A stretch of 64,000 bases of DNA from NCBI RefSeq assembly GCF_042852765.1, contig NZ_AP031414.1. One strand, given 5' to 3'. This DNA comes from Schaedlerella glycyrrhizinilytica_A (GTDB lineage: Bacteria; Bacillota; Clostridia; Lachnospirales; Lachnospiraceae). This document shows positions 42,342 to 51,305 of this stretch, in pieces; the stretch's first letter is position 1; each line of letters starts with the position of its first letter. The notes below the pieces were generated by a model. That model did no database searches and was not told where the DNA came from. It was given only the letters and a program-made list of their open reading frames with translations. The translations under genes were made by a program, and so were the position numbers.

Positions 42342-42575
42342 GCAGTAGCCGCTGGTCATAAATCCAAAAAGTACTGTTTTTAACATGTTGACCGGATTAT
42401 ATCTGAGTCGTCCAGTTGTGTACTCCGGAATATCTGTCAGATACTTATTTAAATCGATTCCTCCCATCAATCAGTCAAATGTTAAAACAGGATCCAGCAG
42501 ATCCAAACAATCTGAAAGAAACAGTGGTAAATATCCTTGTTTTGGATTATTATAATTTATAGTTGAAATTTTCAT
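42342..42575 (-). pseudogene. IS1182-family transposase, N-terminal fragment with nonsense codon
   Basis: Starts MKISTINYNNPKQGYLPLF at 42575 and runs to the IS3 junction. After LDPVLTFD a TGA codon interrupts the frame, which then continues as LMGGIDLNKYLTDIPEY and TGRLRYNPVNMLKTVLFGFM; family logic suggests CGA (Arg) originally, so a single C-to-T change. The gene was therefore dead by two separate events, the stop codon and the IS3 insertion. Confidence 0.85.
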
Positions 42576-42595
42576 CGCAAGTTAATTTTAACATA

Positions 42596-42637
42596 AAAGA
42601 GGACCTTTCGTTCATTTTGAACGAAAAGTCCTCTTTT
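42596..42637. terminator. Bidirectional hairpin terminator flanking the IS region
   Basis: AAAAGAGGAC.TTTCGTTC pairs with GAACGAAA.GTCCTCTTTTT around ATTTT. T-runs at both ends allow termination in both directions. Confidence 0.7.
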
Positions 42638-42690
42638 TCCGTAGAGAGTGTTATTTCACAGCCCCCGTTTCATACGGGCGTGTCAAATGA

Positions 42691-42731
42691 CTGCTGTACG
42701 ACGGCTTTTTTCTTTTGCCGTCGTACGGCAG
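42691..42731. repeat. Large inverted repeat of unknown role
   Basis: CTGCTGTACGACGGC and GCCGTCGTACGGCAG are complementary over 15 bases with one mismatch, around an 11-base T-rich loop. A second, smaller hairpin (CCCGT/ACGGG, about 42664-42678) is 12 bases to the left. No gene follows closely. Could be a terminator, a site-specific recombination remnant or a REP-like element. Confidence 0.45.
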
Positions 42732-42990
42732 ATAATTATTTCTTATTTTTAATTAAAAAAGAATTTTTATAATATCGCTTATTTTTATGTTTCTTTTCGC
42801 TAATAATGAGTCTCTCTACCTCACATTTTTCTTTCTACACTTCAACGCCATTCGGATATTCAACATTTAATTTTCCATTAGCCCCTAAATATTCTTCAAT
42901 TAAGATGTTTCATATTCTAAGTGCTAATAACCTACGCAACAATAGAACGATTTGAAAAGTTATCCCGCTTTTGCTTACCATATTATTTCC
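42732..42990. other. AT-rich gene-remnant region
   Basis: No intact gene. On the minus strand a short open piece, EEYLGANGKLNVEYPNGVEV then a stop (42835-42903), has the composition of a protein C-terminus but no start or ribosome site. The rest is AT-rich and shows no recognisable feature. The stretch between the IS scar and the damaged gene at 42991-43629 looks like decaying DNA. Confidence 0.4.
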
Positions 42991-43629
42991 TTAAATTAAC
43001 ATTCATGTAATGCCCCATATTACGCAAATTCATCGAGTCCTCTACAAACTGAAGTTCATCCCAATATGCAGACCTTTGATTATACACGCTTATAAATTAT
43101 TGGTTCATCATATCCAAAAGTTCTCTTTCCATTAACTTCCATGCTTTCCGATACTTCCAGAAAATTGTTGGAAAACTTTTCCCAAAGTTTAAATGTCATT
43201 ACCGGAGAGAACTGGCTTGTGCTGCCTCCCTCCCAGATTCCGTCCTTTTCATGATAAAGTGCCGGATTAAATTTTTCAGATTTTTCTAGTTTAGAGTAAT
43301 CAACATTCTTCATAGAATCATATGAAAATGTATTTTTATCTTCTCCTTTTGGAATTTCATAAGAAGAAAGTAAAATTCCCTGTTCTATTTCCGTGATAAG
43401 GAAAAAGATGTGGAGATGCATGACGTTTTCCATTAATTTCATAATAACTCTCTTCAACAACAAATTTTCCTTTGAAATCTTCAGGAAGGTTATTTATTTT
43501 GTCATTACAGATTGTATTTACATGTTCCGCATATGGATATGTTTTCCCTTCTGCCTGCATCTTATTAAATTGATCCTTATTATCAAAATGTCCTGTCATC
43601 ATTCCTACAAAATTATCAAGTTTCATCAT
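42991..43629 (-). pseudogene. Frameshifted hypothetical gene, possibly CpcT/CpeT-like
   Basis: Reads MMKLDNFVGMMTGHFDNKDQF from 43629 with AGGAGG 8 bp upstream. Near 43400, in an A5 run, the frame shifts: HASPHLF continues in another frame as LITEIEQGILLSSYEIPKG. A second shift near 43083 seems to join IIYKRV to YNQRSAYWDELQFVEDSM, which ends at 42991. Without these two shifts the product would be about 210 residues. The opening (short helix, GxFDNxxQ, then E-rich strands, WEGGSTSQFSP) recalls CpcT/CpeT-fold proteins, but this is weak. No function assigned. Confidence 0.6.
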
Positions 43630-43661
43630 ATACTTTACCTCCTGGTATTTGCCTAATCACA

Positions 43662-44255
43662 CTATTCCTCTTTTGCTTTTGCCATACTGGCGATATCTCC
43701 CACTCCATTCAATACCATTGTCGGAAGATAAGCATAAGTTTTGAGTGTATCCTTCGTTGAACATCCAGAGAGAACCAATACAGTAGACATACCACTTGGC
43801 TCAATATCATCTTCGTATGAATTTTCATAATGTAACAACAGAAATAATTCAAATGCCGGATTACTAACCGCTAATATATTCTTCTTTTCACCTTCAGCTA
43901 CCAATTCATCATAATCAAGTACCTTCTCTTCAAAAATGTCTCCATCAAATACAACAATCATCTTATCCCGTTCTTTATCAAACGCTATTTCTTGATTTTC
44001 TTTCTGATTTTCTGCAAACTCAATCAAACGTCTTGGAAATGAAATGTCCCTGTCTCCCTCTGTTTTTTCAAGTAACCGGATATCGATCAATGGATGAATA
44101 TTTAACTCTTTTCGGATATCAATTAACTTTTTGAAATACCATGTTTCAGTATTTGCACCCTCACATATGAAAAAGTACTTACGATAAGGCTCAATCTGTT
44201 CTTCTTCATCTGTAATTCTACTATTCCAATTCGTATAACTTCTTACTGGAGCCAA
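43662..44255 (-). CDS. RloB-family TOPRIM-like protein, AbiLii-like defence component
   Basis: 197 residues. TOPRIM-like features of RloB: FICEGANTETWYF (Glu32, Glu37) at the N-terminus, VVFDGD (metal-binding DxD) and SNPAFELFLLLHYE. The last 35 residues differ from the usual RloB end. Encoded 2 bp after an AAA ATPase gene. RloB plus AAA ATPase is the composition of the AbiL abortive-infection system (AbiLi/AbiLii) and recalls PARIS (AAA15 plus a TOPRIM nuclease). The likely role is a nuclease effector held in check by the ATPase until phage infection; not tested for this pair. Confidence 0.8.
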   Translation of the reverse strand: MAPVRSYTNWNSRITDEEEQIEPYRKYFFICEGANTETWYFKKLIDIRKELNIHPLIDIRLLEKTEGDRDISFPRRLIEFAENQKENQEIAFDKERDKMIVVFDGDIFEEKVLDYDELVAEGEKKNILAVSNPAFELFLLLHYENSYEDDIEPSGMSTVLVLSGCSTKDTLKTYAYLPTMVLNGVGDIASMAKAKEE

Positions 44256-44257
44256 GG

Positions 44258-45613
44258 CTACTCCTCCTCTCTAAAGTCAAATGTTGAAAATACTGGTATC
44301 GCACCATACCTGCCTTCCAGATATGCCTTGCTCAACACTTTATCGTATCTCTCCTTGAAACGATCTAAGGAATAAATAGAGCTTGCATTTTCTGCGTTAC
44401 GTTCTACAAACCAGATTTCATCCCTTCTAAAAATAGCCTGATCCATAATAGATGATTCATGTGTGGTAAACAATAGCTGCATACGCTGCTCATCATGTAA
44501 CTGCATAAACAATTGCAAAAATCGCTCTGTCAGCTTCGGATGTAAGCTTCTCTCCAATTCATCCACAACATAAAGAACATCTTCTCGTTTATTCAACAGC
44601 ATATCCATCAAATCGAATAATCTTCTTGTTCCATCTGATTCTTCATCAAATCCAAACTCATAAAATGACTTATTATGATGCAACCGGATTGTTGTGACCT
44701 TCGGTTCAGAATGTCCTTCAACTTCGATATTAAAGAAAGTTTCCTTCGACCTCATCGTCATTCTGAATGATGGTTCTTCCTGCTCTTCCATTCTATTTTT
44801 TACATGCTGCATCATCTTATCAAATACTGATTTCGGCAATGCATTTGATAACTCATCCAATGTAATTTCTTCAATTTTCACCTGGCTGATTCCCGTATCA
44901 AATGTTTTGATCAATTTGTTAATCAACTTTAGCGAATTATCATCATAATAATATTCCAGATCAATCAATGGTGTATCCGGTGTGATGATCGAAATATGAT
45001 TCTGAATCCAGTCATATACATCCCGGAAGAACAATAATTTAGATCGTGTGCTATATTTTTTCCCGCGATTCATTTCTGTCAGGAACAAAGATGTTTCATT
45101 TCCTTCAAAATCATCTGCATAGGTTTCAAATTTATTTTTTTCTGTATTTGTCAGCGTAATGCCATCATTTAACACCGGACGTTTACTTCCTTCTCGCTCA
45201 AAGAGACATTTGGCTGAACCATTCTGATATAATTCATATAACCATTCTCCGGTTACTTTTCGTCTGCTTAAAACTGCAGAAAAACCATAAGCATAAAATT
45301 TGTCACCTACAGTAATCTGAATTTCAAAACTACTTTCTCGTTCCTTATTCTCCTGCCGATTCTTACAAAACATCTGTGTAGCTTCTATCGGAATACCATT
45401 GCAGACACTATCTTTAAAAAATTTAAAGAACAATGCCAAATTGGTCTTTCCAGATGCATTTGCTCCATAAACTACTGCATATTTTAATAACTGGGTACTT
45501 TTTATCTTTAACCTGTGATTTGCATTTGTTCGTATTTTATTTGAGGAAATCATTGTCAGCTCTGCTGCTTTATCAAAAGATTTAAAATTTTCAACACTTA
45601 CTTTTACTAACAT
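44258..45613 (-). CDS. AAA15/21-type ATPase, AbiLi/RloA-like defence component
   Basis: 451 residues. Walker A GANASGKT (residues 50-57) preceded by the typical YAVVYG strand; a signature region near 330 (GFDEESDGTRRLFDLMD); Walker B and D-loop in VLYVVDELERSLHPKL; and the H-loop TTHESSIMD. This ABC-like head arrangement defines the AAA15/AAA21 groups used in abortive-infection systems. A consensus promoter lies just upstream and the RloB-like gene follows at once, so the two form a complete operon. GC content is lower than that of core genes. Confidence 0.86.
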   Translation of the reverse strand: MLVKVSVENFKSFDKAAELTMISSNKIRTNANHRLKIKSTQLLKYAVVYGANASGKTNLALFFKFFKDSVCNGIPIEATQMFCKNRQENKERESSFEIQITVGDKFYAYGFSAVLSRRKVTGEWLYELYQNGSAKCLFEREGSKRPVLNDGITLTNTEKNKFETYADDFEGNETSLFLTEMNRGKKYSTRSKLLFFRDVYDWIQNHISIITPDTPLIDLEYYYDDNSLKLINKLIKTFDTGISQVKIEEITLDELSNALPKSVFDKMMQHVKNRMEEQEEPSFRMTMRSKETFFNIEVEGHSEPKVTTIRLHHNKSFYEFGFDEESDGTRRLFDLMDMLLNKREDVLYVVDELERSLHPKLTERFLQLFMQLHDEQRMQLLFTTHESSIMDQAIFRRDEIWFVERNAENASSIYSLDRFKERYDKVLSKAYLEGRYGAIPVFSTFDFREEE

Positions 45614-45633
45614 TCTTATACACCTCCACCTTT

Positions 45634-45662
45634 ATTATATGTTTTACTCTTCTCTCAGTCAA
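45634..45662 (-). promoter_or_regulatory. Promoter of the AbiL/RloAB-like operon
   Basis: Minus strand TTGACT (45657-45662), 17-bp spacer, TATAAT (45634-45639), followed by the ribosome site GGTGGAGG before the ATG at 45613. Near-consensus, suggesting constitutive expression. Confidence 0.8.
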
Positions 45663-45844
45663 TGTAATTTTCTTATTTAGAGATTTTTTCGTTATATATT
45701 GTTTCTTTTTCTATTTTTAACAATTTTATTTTGAGTTATGCATATAATATCAATGTATAAGTCAGTTTTTTGTAGCGACATTATTTTACTAATGCCACTA
45801 CATGAAATATTACAATAAATAAAAACTTCTAATTCTTTTTTCTT

Positions 45845-46266
45845 CTATCTCTCCCAATCCATCCTTCCTGTCATATTCAACATCTTTTCTTCTCGGAAGC
45901 TGAGCATCTTTCCATTAGTTCCACCGACAATGATATGATCCAGCAATTCTATTCCCAATAGTCGTCCACACTTCTGCAGCTTTCTCGTAACAATCATATC
46001 CTCTTTTGATGGTTTCACATTACCACTGGGATGATTATGAAGTCCGATAATTGCAGAAGCATTTGCCAGAATACTGCTCTTAAAAACTTCCCTGGGAATT
46101 ACTAATGATGCATTGATTGTTCCCACACTAACTAGATTCATATTGATTATCTGTCCATTATTTTTCATATTCAGGATACAAAATACTTCTCTGTCATATT
46201 GAGATAACTCCTTCGCCATCAATTCTACAACAGCCTGTGGACTATCCAATATCTGCTCCTCCAAGA
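45845..46266 (-). pseudogene. RadC-like JAB-domain protein, 5'-truncated and joined to an adhesin gene
   Basis: The frame reads LEEQILDSPQAVVELMAKEL and then the JAB/MPN motif GLHNHPSGNVKPSKEDM, LLDHIIVGG and FREEKML. This is the RadC-like family common on conjugative elements. The normal N-terminus is missing: codons before about 46266 are the adhesin gene read in another frame. The first in-frame ATG (46372) lies in that shadow, so the protein is probably not made or is altered. Reads as the right side of a deletion junction. Confidence 0.75.
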
Positions 46267-49007
46267 GTGCTGCCGTCGAAAGTAAACTCAATCTGCACTT
46301 CCATGTTTTCCTTGTCCGCTGTAAATTCATAATTATTGGTAACTTCTTTGCCATCAATGAGCAGCTTTGCATTTTCTACCTTAATCATCTGCCAACCAGA
46401 CAACTTGTAGTTCGTACCAATTTCCAGTCCTTCTAAAGTAACCGTATCCACGAGCGTCAGATCTTTTCCGGCTTCAATCTCTTTCTTTCCATTCTTATCA
46501 GTTGCTGTGGTATGAATCGAAATCTTTCGCTCCGTAATCAGAACAGTCTGACCTTCATCGTCAATGTCTTTATGCTCTGCAACTTTTACAGGTTCTTCCG
46601 GATTCTTCAGATCGTATAATTCTTCAAATGTAACCAGATTCTGTCCGCCAAGTTCTGATGCATCAAACATATAAGAAATTTCTACTTTCATTTTTTCATT
46701 GTCAGCAACAAAGGTATAATCACTCTCCACACGCTTTCCATCAATGAGCAGTTCTGCATTTTTCTCTTTCAGCATCTGCCAGCCTTTTAACTGATATTTT
46801 CTTCCTTCTTCCAGACCGTCCAGAGTAACCGTATCTACAATCGTTACTTTCTTTCCTGCAACAATTATTTTTTCGCCCGTTTCTTTATCCGTTGCTGTTG
46901 TATGAATAGTAATCTCTTTTTCATACTTATCGGTCAGTGTTCCAAGGTCGATTGTTACTTTATTTCTGCTGACAACAACTTCAAATGCTGGAATCAATTT
47001 CATACCTTTGTTAGATTCACAAGCTAACTCCTCAATCTCATAAGTGTCATAAAGTAATGCACCTTTGCTGTCGTCCGGCTCAGAAGTTCCGAACCAGATT
47101 CCGTCCTCACTGGATTTCCCGACATTTGTATTTCTCTTATGAGATGCCCAATTGGAAGCAGTTGAAAACTGACCGTTCTTATCTGTCACTACGATATGAC
47201 TCTCTCCGGTTGTTTTACTTATAATCTTAAAAGGAACATTTGCAAGCCTCTTATGTGTACATGTTCCAATCTTTACTCCTTCTAAATCTCCACGTTTAAT
47301 CTGGTTGTAAATGGAATGGCTTTCGTCTGTTAAATCAACGATTTTTCCATTTTCCGTAATCGAAAATTCAATCGCTTTTGCCCCGTCAGTCAGATAACCT
47401 TCCGGTGCTTTGGTTTCTTCCAGTTTGTATTTACCATACGGAAGTAAATCTATTGATGTTGTTGCAATACCATCAATCCCTGTCTGAATCATCTTAACTG
47501 TCTCATTCCTTTTGTATAGCTTTCCTTCTACCAGAACCGGATTCTCGTTCAGAGAAATAATTGCAAATGCAGTATCTTTTAATGTGGCACTTCCCTGTGC
47601 TTTGGTATCTTTTGTCTCTAAATCACGTTTCTGAATCTTCACACCACCTCGGATTACCTGGTCAGATACGGAATACTGGTTGCTTCCGGAAAGAACTGCA
47701 AGTTCTCCGTCCTCTGTGATCTGTGTCAGATACATTCCTTTTATCTGTTCTGTACTGTCTCCTGCCTGCATATAAGCTCCGTCCAGTAAATATCCGTCTG
47801 GTGCTTTTGTCTCCTCAACAGTCAGTGTTCCAAGTGGTAATACGCTTTTTTCATTCTGAGTGTAAAATGCATCTCCAGATACTTTGTAAGCATCTGACAG
47901 TTTTGTCACATAATGAATACTTCCGTCACTGCTCTTTTCTGCCACCGTTTTTGTACCCCAGGTACGTGTTGCTTTCTCTGGTAAGTTATCTTTTGTATAA
48001 AATCCGTCATAATAATGCCAGGTAAACTCTGCTCCTGACAGTGCTGCATTTCCCTGTGCGGTTGCTTTTCCTGTCTCCATATCAATCTTAAACAGATCTA
48101 CCAATGTCTCTGTTACTTTCGGAACATCGGAAACATTTAATACGGCTGTCTTTCCGGTTTCAACTTTCAGACTGCGTACTGTCGTATCCAGCTTATATCC
48201 TTTCGGTGCAGAAAGCTCTTTGATATAAACAGTCCCTGCAGTCACTTCAACTTCATTTGTCTCACCATTCTCATTTGTTGTAAGTGTTCCAATCTGATTG
48301 CTGCAATTCTGGTCTGAGAATATGCCAAAAGTTGCTCCTGCAATGGAATACATTGCATTTGCTTTTGTGATACTTTCATTTGCTGTGGTCTTTTTTACCT
48401 TCGCATTTCCGACATTCAGTTCTGCCCAAAACTGTCCGAGATCCTGTCCCTCTCCAGTATAGATATATCCGCCACATTTATAACGACCTTTGTTTGCCTG
48501 TACAAATACTCTCGCTCCTGTATACACTTCATTCTGAATATCCTGTGAAATCTCAGAATATGCAGCTCGGACATTATCACACTGCCAGCCTAAATACTCA
48601 CTCAGTCTCTGCCATACCACACACTGTTCCAACAGATATCCCTGATTCGCATTCAGGTTACTGTGACTGCTCCTATACTGCTTTACATATTCCAATGACA
48701 ATGCCACATCTTCGATCTGTGCAGCACTCATACTGGCACTTGCATCGTGTCTGGTTTTATATCCATTTTTAAATCCGGTGTTAATATCTACGCAATAGGC
48801 TGTTTCGCCCTCTACTCGCATGTGGCCTTCATTAAACGTAGAATGAATGGTTCCATCATTCATCACATGTTCAATATATCCGACTCTCTCTGAGGATTCC
48901 GTCCAATACTGTGCTTCCGCTGCCTGAACCGATGTAGTCGGTAATGTGGTTAAAATCGTGGTCAGGGTAAGCAGTCCCGTACACACTCGTTTCCATATCT
49001 TCTTCAT
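46242..49007 (-). CDS. VaFE-repeat/SpaA-type surface adhesin, C-terminus lost by deletion
   Basis: 921 residues. Signal peptide 1-29 (ends SVQA-AEAQ). A thioester (TQXA) domain follows, with Cys72 in YCVDIN and a glutamine in LEQCVVWQ. Then several SpaA/Cna-B isopeptide domains (each with TFGIFSD-, AEFTWHYYD- or AFAIISL-type strand and an 'EETKAPEGY' motif), and two VaFE repeats (LVTFEELYD near 810). The second repeat is cut after DGSTLGG and the frame ends in ADIG. No LPxTG sorting signal remains, so anchoring to peptidoglycan is lost. The protein would normally mediate adhesion or pilus formation on a conjugative element. Confidence 0.88.
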   Translation of the reverse strand: MKKIWKRVCTGLLTLTTILTTLPTTSVQAAEAQYWTESSERVGYIEHVMNDGTIHSTFNEGHMRVEGETAYCVDINTGFKNGYKTRHDASASMSAAQIEDVALSLEYVKQYRSSHSNLNANQGYLLEQCVVWQRLSEYLGWQCDNVRAAYSEISQDIQNEVYTGARVFVQANKGRYKCGGYIYTGEGQDLGQFWAELNVGNAKVKKTTANESITKANAMYSIAGATFGIFSDQNCSNQIGTLTTNENGETNEVEVTAGTVYIKELSAPKGYKLDTTVRSLKVETGKTAVLNVSDVPKVTETLVDLFKIDMETGKATAQGNAALSGAEFTWHYYDGFYTKDNLPEKATRTWGTKTVAEKSSDGSIHYVTKLSDAYKVSGDAFYTQNEKSVLPLGTLTVEETKAPDGYLLDGAYMQAGDSTEQIKGMYLTQITEDGELAVLSGSNQYSVSDQVIRGGVKIQKRDLETKDTKAQGSATLKDTAFAIISLNENPVLVEGKLYKRNETVKMIQTGIDGIATTSIDLLPYGKYKLEETKAPEGYLTDGAKAIEFSITENGKIVDLTDESHSIYNQIKRGDLEGVKIGTCTHKRLANVPFKIISKTTGESHIVVTDKNGQFSTASNWASHKRNTNVGKSSEDGIWFGTSEPDDSKGALLYDTYEIEELACESNKGMKLIPAFEVVVSRNKVTIDLGTLTDKYEKEITIHTTATDKETGEKIIVAGKKVTIVDTVTLDGLEEGRKYQLKGWQMLKEKNAELLIDGKRVESDYTFVADNEKMKVEISYMFDASELGGQNLVTFEELYDLKNPEEPVKVAEHKDIDDEGQTVLITERKISIHTTATDKNGKKEIEAGKDLTLVDTVTLEGLEIGTNYKLSGWQMIKVENAKLLIDGKEVTNNYEFTADKENMEVQIEFTFDGSTLGGADIG

Positions 49008-49273
49008 TTTCTACAATTCCTTTCTTTTCAATCAAAAAAAGACGTCCGTCTGGAACGCCTGCTGTTGCTTTATGTTGTTTGCTCCCTGCTGTCATGCAGG
49101 GTGTGGGAATCTCTGTCCTGCCGAAAGAGAAGAGGTTCCCTGCTCCTTATTGTCTTTTCGGCTGGTAATCTGCTGGTAAATCAAAGGGGTAGGGTGTGGG
49201 GAGGGGAAAACAGGAAAAAGCTGATTTCTCATTGACCACCAACGGATAGACTTATCCCTTGGTGTCAAAATGC
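49008..49273. other. Leader between parB and adhesin, with parB terminator-like hairpin
   Basis: About 265 bp. Next to parB, 49230-49270 folds on the minus strand as a long stem with TTGAC.CCAA and TTGG.GGTCAA arms and an inner GGATA/TATCC. The rest should hold the adhesin promoter; none stands out clearly. Confidence 0.4.
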
Positions 49274-50185
49274 CTATCGTTCCCTGATTTTTTCCCGTTT
49301 CCGGTATAATTCCAGTGCTTTGATAATGGTTTCCTCCATTTTCTTCTGTGTAGTTCCCGATGGAAAGTACTTTTTCAGTCGATTCTTCGGGATTTTCCAC
49401 TGCTCTACCTGATTTGGCTTCTCTTCTGACATAATCGACAGCAAAACAGCTTCATTCAACCTGCCCTCTGCTGAAAATTTGCGGATTTTAATTGCCTGTG
49501 CATGACTTGGGGTACAAGCCTCCGACTCCATGGTGTCGTACAATATCTCTTGTTCCTCTTTCGGCAAATAAGACAATTCTACTGCCGGACGCATAGAAAT
49601 CTTTTTGTCATCGACCATTTCAAGGATTTCTGGAATAAGTTCTGTAAGGCGGATATAACGGCGGATTTGGTCTTGGCTTTCTCCAACTTGCTCACCTAAT
49701 ATTTCTCTTGAAGTCTTTCCTCGAAATTCCTGTGCCACTGGCACAGAATTTTTTCTTGGACGTCCAGCTTGTCTCTTCATAGCCTCTAACTTCATCTTAT
49801 ATGCAAATGCCTTTTCGGATGGTAAGATTTCTTCTCGCTGAAGATTGCTGTCAACCATGACAATGACTGCTTGGTCATCACTAAGATTTCTTACAATACA
49901 AGGTATTGTCTCTTTTCCTGCCAGTTCACTTGCCATTTTTCTACGGTGTCCAGAAATCATTTCATACCCGCCTGTTGGCTTTTCCCTGACAAGTGCTGGG
50001 ACTAATACGCCATGGTCACGCACGCTTTCGATAGTTTCCAACATCTTATCATCCATTTTTACCTTAAACGGATGATTCGGGAAATCTGTAATTTCATAAA
50101 TCGAAATATCTTTTACATATTCCTGATTCTTCTGGTCTCTTTCTTCCTGCGTCGTAAAAAGGTCATCTACTGAGGGAAGATTCAT
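49274..50185 (-). CDS. parB: ParB/Spo0J-like partition protein
   Basis: 303 residues from 50185, chosen because the protein then begins MNLPSVDDLFTTQEERDQ as in element-borne ParB; the longer frame covers parA in the wrong frame. ParB N-terminal domain with GGYEMISGHRRKMASEL (CTP-binding GHRR motif), then an HTH segment (TSREILGEQVGESQDQIRRYIRLTEL). Overlaps parA by 23 bp. Segregation protein of an integrated conjugative element or plasmid rather than the chromosome, given the adhesin and radC neighbours. Confidence 0.88.
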   Translation of the reverse strand: MNLPSVDDLFTTQEERDQKNQEYVKDISIYEITDFPNHPFKVKMDDKMLETIESVRDHGVLVPALVREKPTGGYEMISGHRRKMASELAGKETIPCIVRNLSDDQAVIVMVDSNLQREEILPSEKAFAYKMKLEAMKRQAGRPRKNSVPVAQEFRGKTSREILGEQVGESQDQIRRYIRLTELIPEILEMVDDKKISMRPAVELSYLPKEEQEILYDTMESEACTPSHAQAIKIRKFSAEGRLNEAVLLSIMSEEKPNQVEQWKIPKNRLKKYFPSGTTQKKMEETIIKALELYRKREKIRER

Positions 50186-50990
50186 GTTTATTTCTCTGCT
50201 TTTCGCCACACTGAAGCACCTCCCTCGTAAATTCTGCATACGCCTTTGCAACAGTTCCATTCTTGTCATACTCATAAATGCTCTGTCCTGCCGCACTGCT
50301 TTCTGCCGCTGTGATAGCCACTGGAATAACAGTTTTGAAAATCCGGATATGTTTCCCATAATTCTCTCTAAGGCTATCCTCTGTTGTCCTTGCAAGTTTT
50401 GTCCTCATATCTACAAGTGTCAACAATACTCCATCAATCTTCAGATTAGAATTTAGCTGTCTCTGTACCTTACCGATTGTTTTCATTAACTGTGTCATGC
50501 CTTTTAGTGGAAGATAATGAGCCTGCACCGGAACAATTACACTGTCTGCGGCAGCTAATGCATTGATAGTCAGCATACCCAGACTAGGCATACAATCAAT
50601 CAGGATATAATCATAATCCTTTTTCAAATCTGACAGATACAACTTTAACGTCTGCTCTCTGCTCATGGCATTTACCAGTGAAATTTCCATGCCCGATAAC
50701 TCGATATTGGTCGGAATAATATCTACACCCTCTTTGTGATGTAAAATTCCCTCGTTATACACAAATGGTTCGTCTTGTAATATTTTCTTCATTTGTGTAT
50801 CCAACGTAATTGGAAGATTATCTGCATCAGTCCAACCTAAAGCGGTTGTTAAGTCTCCCTGTGGATCAGCATCGACCAATAATACTTTTCGCCCCTGATG
50901 TGCAAGACCAATTCCCAGATTTAATGTCGTTGTGGTCTTTGCTGTTCCTCCTTTCTGATTTGCAAGGGCAATTACTTTGCACTTGGTCAT
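50163..50990 (-). CDS. parA: ParA family ATPase
   Basis: 275 residues from 50990 (GGAGG 8 bp upstream; the frame start at 51026 lacks a site). Deviant Walker A KGGTAKT (residues 13-19) with the signature lysine, VDADPQGDLT, and DYILIDCMPSLG for the Walker B region. Forms the partition motor with ParB. Part of the leftover integrative-element module. Confidence 0.92.
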   Translation of the reverse strand: MTKCKVIALANQKGGTAKTTTTLNLGIGLAHQGRKVLLVDADPQGDLTTALGWTDADNLPITLDTQMKKILQDEPFVYNEGILHHKEGVDIIPTNIELSGMEISLVNAMSREQTLKLYLSDLKKDYDYILIDCMPSLGMLTINALAAADSVIVPVQAHYLPLKGMTQLMKTIGKVQRQLNSNLKIDGVLLTLVDMRTKLARTTEDSLRENYGKHIRIFKTVIPVAITAAESSAAGQSIYEYDKNGTVAKAYAEFTREVLQCGEKQRNKHESSLSR

Positions 50991-51026
50991 ATGATTTCCT
51001 CCTTCCTCGAAAAATTTAATAGCCAA

Positions 51027-51305
51027 TCCTTTTTACGGGACTGGCTATGTATAAAAATGAGCATGAAAAAAGCCGATTGATTCCTGATTGAACCAATCGG
51101 TTATGTATTTACTCTATGCATATGGAACGAACCATTTAAGCGCTTACTAAAAAATAGGGAGTATACACACAATCAATTGGTAGTGATAAACTCCCTATGT
51201 ATGGATTGATTTCTTCCTACATATTGAAAATAATTATTGCAAGTATAAACTTTGTCAAACAAAACTTAAGCTGTCTGCGTAAAGCAAACAGTTTGCTTAG
51301 GTTTC
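51027..51305 (-). terminator. Intergenic region with terminator and palindromes
   Basis: On the minus strand ACCGATTGG...CAATCGGC followed by TTTTTTC (51065-51102) is a good terminator for the ABC-ATPase operon. Two more inverted repeats lie closer to that operon: ATAGGGAGT/ACTCCCTAT (about 51150-51205) and AAGCAAAC-A-GTTTGCTT (51282-51298), the latter 8 bases after the ATPase stop. No gene is seen. Confidence 0.6.

Larger units (their letters stand above)
39780..42600 (-). mobile_element. IS1182-family element interrupted by an IS3-family element (approximate ends)
   Basis: Both halves of one IS1182-type transposase gene flank an IS3-type insertion. Ends are approximate: the left end lies between the terminator at 39780 and the transposase stop, the right end just beyond the start codon at 42575; terminal repeats could not be fixed by eye. 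A second hairpin terminator lies at 42596-42637. The element is inactive because its transposase is broken twice. Confidence 0.7.

Noticed and set aside
43080..43463. Separate 127-residue gene downstream of the 90-residue frame
   Set aside because: The two frames overlap and join at an A5 run into one continuous protein, so this is a frameshifted single gene.
46267..46372. Upstream part of the RadC-like open frame as a real N-terminus
   Set aside because: These codons are the adhesin coding sequence read in another frame; RadC similarity starts only near 46266.
49186..50395. Longer ParB frame starting at 50395
   Set aside because: The extra 70 residues are parA read in another frame; the natural start is 50185.
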